64,000 nt of DNA from NCBI RefSeq assembly GCF_009857435.1, contig NZ_WWCK01000007.1, positions 124,001 to 188,000 of the forward strand. The letters are read 5' to 3'. Below, piece after piece: positions 58,593 to 64,000 of the stretch (position 1 is the stretch's first letter; each line of letters starts with the position of its first letter). The DNA comes from Duganella rivi. GTDB taxonomy: Bacteria; Pseudomonadota; Gammaproteobacteria; Burkholderiales; Burkholderiaceae_D. Below the pieces are notes generated by a model that was not told the DNA's origin, did not search any database, and was given only the letters and a program-made list of their open reading frames with translations. The translations under genes were made by a program, and so were the position numbers.

Positions 58593-60808
58593 AGACTAAA
58601 TACATCGCTGCCGCCATCGGTGCGGCCTTCGCCCTGTGCGCGCAAGCGCAGGACACACAAATCGACCGCAAGGTCACGGACTTGATGAAGCAGATGACGG
58701 TGGCCGAGAAGGTCGGCCAACTGCACCAGCTGTCCGGCCGCCAGTTCACCGGCCCAACCAGCAGCGCCTATGCTGACAAGCTGGCCGACATCCGCGCCGG
58801 CAAGGTCGGTTCGATGCTGAATGTAATCGGCGTGGCCGACACGCGCGAGATCCAGGCGCTGGCGCTGCAATCGCGCTTGAAGATTCCGCTGCTGTTCAGT
58901 CTTGACGTGATCCACGGCTACAAGACCGTGTTCCCGGTGCCGCTGGGCGAAGCTGCGTCGTGGGATATGGATGCGATTGAGCTGTCGGCGCGCATCGCGG
59001 CGAAAGAAGCCGCTGCCGCCGGCATCCACTGGACTTTTGCACCGATGGTAGACGTGGCGCGCGATCCGCGCTGGGGCCGCGTGATGGAAGGCGCCGGCGA
59101 GGATACGTATCTTGGCTCGAAAATCGCCGCCGCGCGCGTGCACGGCTTCCAGGGCAAGAAGCTGGGCGCCACCGATTCCGTGATGGCGACTGCCAAGCAC
59201 TTTGCCGCCTACGGCGCGGCGATTGCGGGCCGCGACTACAACGCAGTCGATATGAGCGAGCAGCAGTTGTACGAGGTGTATCTGCCGCCGTTCAAGGCCG
59301 CTGCCGATGCAGGCGCCGCTACCTTCATGAACTCTTTCAATACGCTGAACGGCGTGCCGGCCACCGGCAGCGCGTTCCTGCAACGCGATATCTTGAAGGG
59401 CGCCTGGAAGTACAAGGGTTTCGTGGTCAGCGACTGGGGCTCGGTGCGCGAGATGGTGCCGCATGGTTACGCGGCTGATTTGTCCGACGCTGCCGTCAAA
59501 GCGATCAATGCAGGCAGCGATATGGACATGGAGGGCTATGCCTACAGCCAGCATCTGGAAGCTGCCGTCAAGGCGGGCAAGGTGAAGATGTCGGTGCTGG
59601 ATGACGCAGTGCGCCGCGTGCTGACCAAGAAGTTTGAACTGGGCTTGTTCGACGATCCGTACCGCTACTCCGACGCCGCGCGCGAAAAGGCTGTGCTGGG
59701 TGACGCATCGCATCGCGCCGCTGCGCTGGATGTGGCGCAGAAGTCGATGGTGCTGCTGAAGAATGAGGGCAAGCTGCTGCCGCTGTCGCGCGAGGCCAAG
59801 CGCATCGCGGTCATCGGCCCGCTGGCCGACTCGCAGCGCGACCTGGAAGGCGGCTGGGTGGTGCAGGGCGAGCGCGCCAAGGTGGTCAGCATCGTCGAAG
59901 GCATCCGCAACCACGCCGGCAAGGCGGAGATCAGCTACGCGCAGGCTTGCGCGCCGGGCTGCGCCAGCAGCGAAGGCTTTGCCGACGCTGTCGCCACCGC
60001 TTCGCGTTCGGACGTGATCGTGCTGGCCGTGGGCGAAACGTGGGACATGAGCGGCGAAGCCAAGTCGCGCACCGATATCACGCTGCCGGGCCAGCAGGAA
60101 GCGCTGTTCAACGCGCTGAAAGCCACCGGCAAGCCGATCGTGGTGGTGATGCTGTCGGGCCGTCCGCTGGTGTTCAACACCATCGCCGACAAGGCCGACG
60201 CCATCGTCTACGCTTGGTTCCCCGGCACCGAGGGCGGCAACGCGGTGGCCAATGTGCTGTTCGGCGATTACAACCCGTCCGGCAAGCTGCCGATCACCTT
60301 CCCGCGCAGCGTGGGGCAGATTCCGCTGTCATACGCGCAGTACAACACCGGCCGCCCGGTGGTCGATGAGAAGAACATCGTTTATCGCTCGGCCTACATC
60401 GATTCCGTGAACACGCCGCGCTACGCCTTCGGCCATGGTCTCAGCTACACCGACTTCAAATACAGCGGCCTGGCCTTGAGCAGCGCTACGCTGGCGGGCG
60501 CGCAGAAGGCGACGCTGTCGTTCGATCTGACCAACAGCGGCAAGGTGGAGGGCACGGAGATCGTGCAGATGTACTTGCGCGATATGGTGTCGTCGGTGGT
60601 GCGGCCGCTGAAGGAATTGAAGGGCTTCCAGAAAGTTCACCTGAAGCCGGGCGAAACGCGGCGGGTCAGCTTTACCATCGACCGCGATACGCTGTCCTTC
60701 TTCAACAGCCAGTTGAAGTGGAGCGCGGAAGCGGGCGAGTTCAAGCTGATGGTCGGCAGCGCGTCGGACGATCTTCGTCTTGAAGGCACGCTGCGGCTGA
60801 CGCAGTAA
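58589..60808 (+). CDS. Secreted GH3 beta-glucosidase (BglX-like)
   Basis: The 739-residue enzyme has a signal peptide (IAAAIGAAFALCAQA) and the three BglX domains: an N-terminal barrel (TVAEKVGQLHQLSG), nucleophile Asp in FVVSDWGSVREM, a middle sandwich (IAVIGPLADSQRDLEGGW), and a C-terminal FnIII-like domain (LTNSGKVEGTEIVQMYLRDM). It removes terminal beta-glucosyl residues in the periplasm. Translation is coupled to GH2 by a 4-base overlap. It is the last gene of the operon and no terminator is visible before the convergent stop at 60811. Confidence 0.9.
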   Translation: MKTKYIAAAIGAAFALCAQAQDTQIDRKVTDLMKQMTVAEKVGQLHQLSGRQFTGPTSSAYADKLADIRAGKVGSMLNVIGVADTREIQALALQSRLKIPLLFSLDVIHGYKTVFPVPLGEAASWDMDAIELSARIAAKEAAAAGIHWTFAPMVDVARDPRWGRVMEGAGEDTYLGSKIAAARVHGFQGKKLGATDSVMATAKHFAAYGAAIAGRDYNAVDMSEQQLYEVYLPPFKAAADAGAATFMNSFNTLNGVPATGSAFLQRDILKGAWKYKGFVVSDWGSVREMVPHGYAADLSDAAVKAINAGSDMDMEGYAYSQHLEAAVKAGKVKMSVLDDAVRRVLTKKFELGLFDDPYRYSDAAREKAVLGDASHRAAALDVAQKSMVLLKNEGKLLPLSREAKRIAVIGPLADSQRDLEGGWVVQGERAKVVSIVEGIRNHAGKAEISYAQACAPGCASSEGFADAVATASRSDVIVLAVGETWDMSGEAKSRTDITLPGQQEALFNALKATGKPIVVVMLSGRPLVFNTIADKADAIVYAWFPGTEGGNAVANVLFGDYNPSGKLPITFPRSVGQIPLSYAQYNTGRPVVDEKNIVYRSAYIDSVNTPRYAFGHGLSYTDFKYSGLALSSATLAGAQKATLSFDLTNSGKVEGTEIVQMYLRDMVSSVVRPLKELKGFQKVHLKPGETRRVSFTIDRDTLSFFNSQLKWSAEAGEFKLMVGSASDDLRLEGTLRLTQ

Positions 60809-60810
60809 GG

Positions 60811-61527
60811 TCAGCGCAGTTTCAGCATCTTCGGCAGCTCGCCGCTTTTCTCCAGCGCCTCAATAGCGCTGTTGAAAGTGGCGACGCCGATGTCGCTGGT
60901 GCGCGAGACGGCGCATTTAGTCTTCACTTCATACACCGTCAAGATGTGATAGCCCGGCGGGACTTTGCCGTTTGCGATCTGCTTGTCGATGAGGTTGCGC
61001 GGCAGCACCAGATAGTCGAAGCGTCCGGCCAGCCACTTGCGCATCGAGAGGTTGCTCGATGGCGCATCGTCGCGGATGTAGTCTTGCCCCAGTATCTTTT
61101 CCAGTTCCGGGTAGTGGAAGCCGAGCACTGTGCCGAGGCGCTTGCCGCGCAGGTCGGCCACCGTGGCCGGCGCCGGTACGCGCGGCGACGTGACCACCAC
61201 TTCGCTGATCGGAATGAAGGCGCGAGTCCACTCGACATCGCCCGGCAGCCACTCGGGCAGGTAGCTGCACAGGATATCGCCATCGCCATTTTCCAAAGCG
61301 CCCATGATGCGGTTGCGCGGCAGGCGCACGTACTGCACCGGACGGCCTAGCTGGCGCGCCAGCGCCGCCCCTAGCGTATCTTGAAACGTGGTCGGCGGCT
61401 GCGGCGCGGCGGTCAGCAGGTTGTCGACTTTTTCGACGTAGCGCAGCGGCGGTTTATCGGCGGCTTGGGTGGTCAGGGTGGCCAGAGCGGTCATCAGCAG
61501 GGCGGTCGTACAAACAGTAAATCTCAC
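60811..61527 (-). CDS. Periplasmic solute-binding protein, family 3 (GTG start)
   Basis: The 238-residue protein begins at GTG 61527, which overlaps the LysR stop (GTGA), then has a signal peptide (FTVCTTALLMTALATLTTQA). The mature part shows the SBP_bac_3 pattern (NRIMGALENGDGDILCSYLP, VADLRGKRLGTVLGFHYPEL). Ligand is unknown; no transporter genes lie nearby. The frame is open further upstream, but that stretch is inside LysR in another frame, so I rejected a longer start. Confidence 0.75.
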   Translation of the reverse strand: MRFTVCTTALLMTALATLTTQAADKPPLRYVEKVDNLLTAAPQPPTTFQDTLGAALARQLGRPVQYVRLPRNRIMGALENGDGDILCSYLPEWLPGDVEWTRAFIPISEVVVTSPRVPAPATVADLRGKRLGTVLGFHYPELEKILGQDYIRDDAPSSNLSMRKWLAGRFDYLVLPRNLIDKQIANGKVPPGYHILTVYEVKTKCAVSRTSDIGVATFNSAIEALEKSGELPKMLKLR

Positions 61528-62420
61528 AGCAAGCCTTTCTGCATATCGGCTACTTCCTCGTTCAGCCAGTCGCAAAAGTGCGTGATCTTGCTCATGCCTT
61601 GCTTGCTGCGGCTGATGATAATGCGGTAGCCACGGCGATACGGGGCACTCTCGCACTTCACCATTTTCAGCGCGCCGCTGCGCAGGTCTTCGCTGGCGAT
61701 GGCGTGCGAGACCAGCGCAATGCCCTGTCCCGCCACCGCCGACTGCACCATCACCGCGAAGTTGGTGAACGCGCGCGAGAAGTTGTACTTGCCCTTGAGT
61801 GCATTGTTCTGGCGTAGCAGCGCGATCCAGGTGTCGGTGGTGAATTCGTGCAGCAGCGGGTAGTGGTGCAGGTCGGCCAGCGTGATCTCGGTGGCGCCGG
61901 GCGGCAGCAGCGACGGGCTGTAGACCGCCACCAGCCGGTCGTGGAACAGCAGGCCCGGATCGCCGGGCACCACGTCGTAGGTGCGCAGCGCGATGTCGGT
62001 GCTGCCGTCGTCCATGTTGACCAGTTGATCGCTGGAGTCGATGCGGATATCCAGGTCCGGGTACTGCTGGGTGAAGCGGGCAATCCGCGGCACCAGCCAC
62101 TTGATCGCCAGCGAGTGCGTGGTCGAGATGCGCAAGATTTTTTCTTCGTCGCCGGTTTGCAGGGCGGCGACCTTGGTATTCAATTCGGCCAGCGTGCGGC
62201 GCACGGTGGCGGCCAGTTCCTGGCCTTTTTCGGTCAGCGCGATATGGCGCGGGTGGCGCACGAAAAGCTCGAAGCCAAGCGCCTCTTCCAGCTGTTTCAC
62301 CTGCAAGCTGATGGCGGCCGGGGTCTTGTGCAACTCCTGCGCGGCCAACTTAAAACTCCCCCAGCGCGCCGCGCAATCGAAATCGAGCAGGCCGGACAAG
62401 GAACGCAGCGGTTTTGCCAT
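61524..62420 (-). CDS. LysR-family transcriptional regulator (GcvA-like)
   Basis: The 298-residue protein has a winged HTH (SLSGLLDFDCAARWGSFKLA, then KTPAAISLQVKQLEEALGFE) and the GcvA/AmpR-type effector domain (RISTTHSLAIKWLVPRIARF, TDIALRTYDVVPGDPGLLF). ATG 62420 opens at the HTH. It is translationally coupled to the binding-protein gene and divergent from a 40-residue ORF across a 123-bp gap, both of which it may control. Confidence 0.88.
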   Translation of the reverse strand: MAKPLRSLSGLLDFDCAARWGSFKLAAQELHKTPAAISLQVKQLEEALGFELFVRHPRHIALTEKGQELAATVRRTLAELNTKVAALQTGDEEKILRISTTHSLAIKWLVPRIARFTQQYPDLDIRIDSSDQLVNMDDGSTDIALRTYDVVPGDPGLLFHDRLVAVYSPSLLPPGATEITLADLHHYPLLHEFTTDTWIALLRQNNALKGKYNFSRAFTNFAVMVQSAVAGQGIALVSHAIASEDLRSGALKMVKCESAPYRRGYRIIISRSKQGMSKITHFCDWLNEEVADMQKGLL

Positions 62421-62543
62421 GGGCAAGTTTTTCTTATTCAAATAGCGAAAATAACTCGTTTGATAACACCTCGAGACTGGCAGAAAATATAACCCATAAG
62501 CCGCCAAAACTCCAATGAACAAGTTTTTTTGAAGGAGATTGCC

Positions 62544-62666
62544 ATGTACCAGACCGCCGCTCCCGCCTGCAAGCCCGCCTGCGTCCAGCCGCCCGCCGAG
62601 CCATTCGCGCCCAAATTTTCGGCAGAGCTAATGAAACTGCTGTCGCAACTGGTGATGCTGCGCTGA
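62544..62666 (+). CDS. 40-residue small ORF
   Basis: ATG 62544 follows a strong ribosome site (GAAGGAGA, about 5 bp spacing). The peptide begins MYQTAAPACKPACVQPPAEP, with a Cx3C pair, then a Pro-rich turn, and ends with a helix (FSAELMKLLSQLVMLR). No family is known to me. It is divergent from LysR and its end lies 1 bp before the convergent YkgJ-like gene. The ribosome site is the main reason to accept it. Confidence 0.5.
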   Translation: MYQTAAPACKPACVQPPAEPFAPKFSAELMKLLSQLVMLR

Positions 62667-62667
62667 G

Positions 62668-62958
62668 TTAGTGCGGCGATAATTCCGGGCTGGTCAGCCG
62701 TTCGAGGTTGGCCAACCATTGGATGGCGTGGCTGCGGGTGTCGCCGCACATATCGGCGGCCGGTTGCAGGCCGGCGCAGACGGCGGGGCGTTCGGCGCGG
62801 CCGAAGATCAGGCAGCGGTTGTCGTCGTCCAATTGCACGCAGCGCACGCCCGCCGGTTTACCGTGCGGCATACCGGGGATGGGGCTGGTGATGGAGGGGG
62901 CCGTGCAGCAGGCGCCGCAGCTTGGCCGGCACTCCAGCGTGGCGGCGTTCGAATTCAT
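62668..62958 (-). CDS. YkgJ-family cysteine-cluster protein
   Basis: The 96-residue protein begins with CRPSCGACCTAPSIT and continues GVRCVQLDDDNRCLIFGRAE and CAGLQPAADMC, the cysteine pattern of the YkgJ (UPF0153) family, which probably binds a metal or iron-sulphur cluster. Its function is unknown. It is 12 bp downstream of the alpha/beta hydrolase gene on the same strand and may be co-transcribed. Confidence 0.85.
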   Translation of the reverse strand: MNSNAATLECRPSCGACCTAPSITSPIPGMPHGKPAGVRCVQLDDDNRCLIFGRAERPAVCAGLQPAADMCGDTRSHAIQWLANLERLTSPELSPH

Positions 62959-62970
62959 AGGGGCGATATT

Positions 62971-63735
62971 TTACCGCGCTTCTACATCCGCCAGCCATTT
63001 TGCTACTTGCGCCGCCACCCAAGGGCCGTCGTCCAGCGGCAGGTCGTGACCTGCGTTCGGATGCACTTGATGCGGCGCTTGCCACGCACGCGCGAGCTTG
63101 GACGAGCAGCGCGGATCGACTAGCTGATCGCCTTCGCTGCTCAGGATCAGTACCGGCATGGCCGGCCGCGCGGATGGCGCGCGGAAGCGGGCGGCAGACC
63201 ACAGTTGGCGCAGCGCGTTGGTGCGCGTGACGGGGAATTCGCGCTGGTAGTCCAGCCACTGCGCCAGCAGTTGCGCGCGCTGCGCAGCGTCGGCGCTGCG
63301 GCTGGTCAGGCGCAAGATCAGGCGCTCCTGGTTTTCTATGCCGCCTCGTACCATCAGCTTCAAGATAGCCGGGTAGTTCTGCCAGCGCAGCCTTTGGTGA
63401 AAGCGGCTATACGGCCGCATGCTGGTGTTGATTAACACGCAGCGCGCAATCTCCTGTGGATAGCGGCTGGCCCATTCCACCGCCACCATGCCGCCCAGCG
63501 ACAACGCCAGCAGCGAGTAGGGTGCCGGCATGCCGCGCGCGCGCAAGTCTAGCCGGCAGAACTCCACCATCTGCGCCACTGTGGTCGCGCTGCGCATGGC
63601 GTGGCGCTGGCCGTTGCCCGGCAGGTCGGGCGTGATGATGCCGGCATCCGGCAGCACGCGCGCCAGTTCGGACGGAAAGCCACCCCAGTGGCGCTGCTCG
63701 CGCATCAAGCCGCGCAGCAGGATCCAACTACTCAT
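62971..63735 (-). CDS. Alpha/beta hydrolase
   Basis: The 254-residue protein starts MSSWILLRGLMREQRHWGGF and shows DLPGNGQRHAM, nucleophile motif SLLALSLGGMVAVEWASR with Ser, an Asp in LSSEGDQLVDPR, and a late His in HPNAGHDLPLDDGPW, a complete triad. No signal peptide is present. ATG 63735 overlaps the preceding gene's stop by ATGA. Substrate unknown. Confidence 0.85.
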   Translation of the reverse strand: MSSWILLRGLMREQRHWGGFPSELARVLPDAGIITPDLPGNGQRHAMRSATTVAQMVEFCRLDLRARGMPAPYSLLALSLGGMVAVEWASRYPQEIARCVLINTSMRPYSRFHQRLRWQNYPAILKLMVRGGIENQERLILRLTSRSADAAQRAQLLAQWLDYQREFPVTRTNALRQLWSAARFRAPSARPAMPVLILSSEGDQLVDPRCSSKLARAWQAPHQVHPNAGHDLPLDDGPWVAAQVAKWLADVEAR

Positions 63736-64000
63736 GAGTGATACCACTGCGCCAGCGCGCGGCGGTGCTGTACCTTGCGCGCCATGCCTTCCGGCGTCCA
63801 GCGTCCGTGGCTGCTGGCGGCGCGCATCAGGAAATCGAACAGGATCAGGTGGCGCCGCAGCACGCGCTGCAAGCGATGGCGCGCGGTGGGGTTGAAGATG
63901 GCGATGCGGTCAAAAATCTGGCGCGGATTTTTCTTCACCCACAGCCACGAGCCCATCTCCAAGGTCAGTGGCAGGAACACGTGGTTGCTGTTCAGGTACA
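63732..64000 (-). CDS. M14-like zinc carboxypeptidase, C-terminal part (partial)
   Basis: The frame is open to the window edge, so the 5' part lies outside. The visible 89 residues contain SNHVFLPLTLEMGSWLWVKK, in which the Glu of LTLEMG fits the catalytic Glu of M14 metallocarboxypeptidases, and a basic helical tail (ARHRLQRVLRRHLILFDFLM). With only the end visible the family assignment is tentative. The stop overlaps the hydrolase start by ATGA. Confidence 0.45.
   Translation of the reverse strand, partial: YLNSNHVFLPLTLEMGSWLWVKKNPRQIFDRIAIFNPTARHRLQRVLRRHLILFDFLMRAASSHGRWTPEGMARKVQHRRALAQWYHS

Noticed and set aside
60811..62100. A 429-codon start for the family 3 binding protein
   Set aside because: The N-terminal 190 codons lie inside the LysR gene in another frame and look random. 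The GTG at 61527 begins a proper signal peptide with a GTGA overlap.

Overview
The window looks like chromosome of a high-GC betaproteobacterium of the Oxalobacteraceae type (Duganella, Massilia or Rugamonas-like). This is inferred from the leuS-lptE-holA-proA order, a PEP-CTERM protein, several TonB-dependent receptors with carbohydrate enzymes, multi-domain c-di-GMP proteins and many LysR/AraC/LacI regulators. No IS element, prophage or CRISPR array is visible. Gene density is high and most genes sit in short operons, often with 4-base ATGA or GTGA overlaps.

Layout. 1-6.3 kb: housekeeping genes (leuS end, lptE, holA, proA, a HemJ/CopD-like membrane protein, an RlmL-like RNA methyltransferase) and a Bcr/CflA-type efflux pump. 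6.4-14 kb: a signalling operon (HDOD-GAF-histidine kinase; REC-PAS-GGDEF-EAL; a protein of 13 Sel1-like repeats) followed by a lone flagellin gene. 14-24.5 kb: tautomerase/DUF4865/LysR, an M28 peptidase, an OpgB-like phosphoglycerol transferase, a Panacea-type toxin-antitoxin pair next to tRNA-Gly(CCC), a PEP-CTERM protein, the ohrR/ohr peroxide pair, a GFA protein, an alpha/beta hydrolase, and a 23-residue membrane peptide. 24.5-29.9 kb: a tryptophan-halogenase-like gene divergent from a TonB receptor, with four LacI-type operators at exactly 21-bp steps between them. 29.9-47 kb: periplasmic binding proteins, a LytS/LytT-type two-component pair, an acyltransferase, an MFS-GH1 beta-glucosidase pair, trmB, a HIRAN-like protein, an amidohydrolase, an EamA exporter, a BPSL0067/STY0301 putative effector-immunity pair, recQ and uppP.

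47.2-48.1 kb holds the most unusual object. An element of about 0.9 kb has imperfect inverted ends of about 200 bp. Each end carries seven oriented copies of GTCTAAA(A/C) at helically phased spacings (10/30/21/31/31/37 on the left; 10/30/31/21/31/37 on the right, read from the outside in). The ends enclose one gene for a 160-residue protein with a ribbon-helix-helix-like N-terminus. I know of no described family with this layout.

48.2-60.8 kb is a uronate-polysaccharide utilisation locus. On the minus strand it has uronate dehydrogenase, a GH88/GH105-DUF4861 fusion and a TonB receptor. On the plus strand it has a LacI regulator, an unrecognised secreted 610-residue lyase-like protein, a GH2 and a GH3 enzyme. 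The inferred route is cleavage of the polymer outside or at the cell surface, import through the receptor, trimming in the periplasm by GH88/105, GH2 and GH3, and oxidation of the released uronate by Udh. LacI-type palindromes recur at this locus, upstream of the GH1 gene and upstream of the halogenase/receptor pair, which suggests a shared or related sugar regulon. 60.8-64 kb: a binding protein and LysR, a 40-residue small ORF, a YkgJ cysteine-cluster protein, an alpha/beta hydrolase, and the end of an M14-like carboxypeptidase gene that runs off the window.
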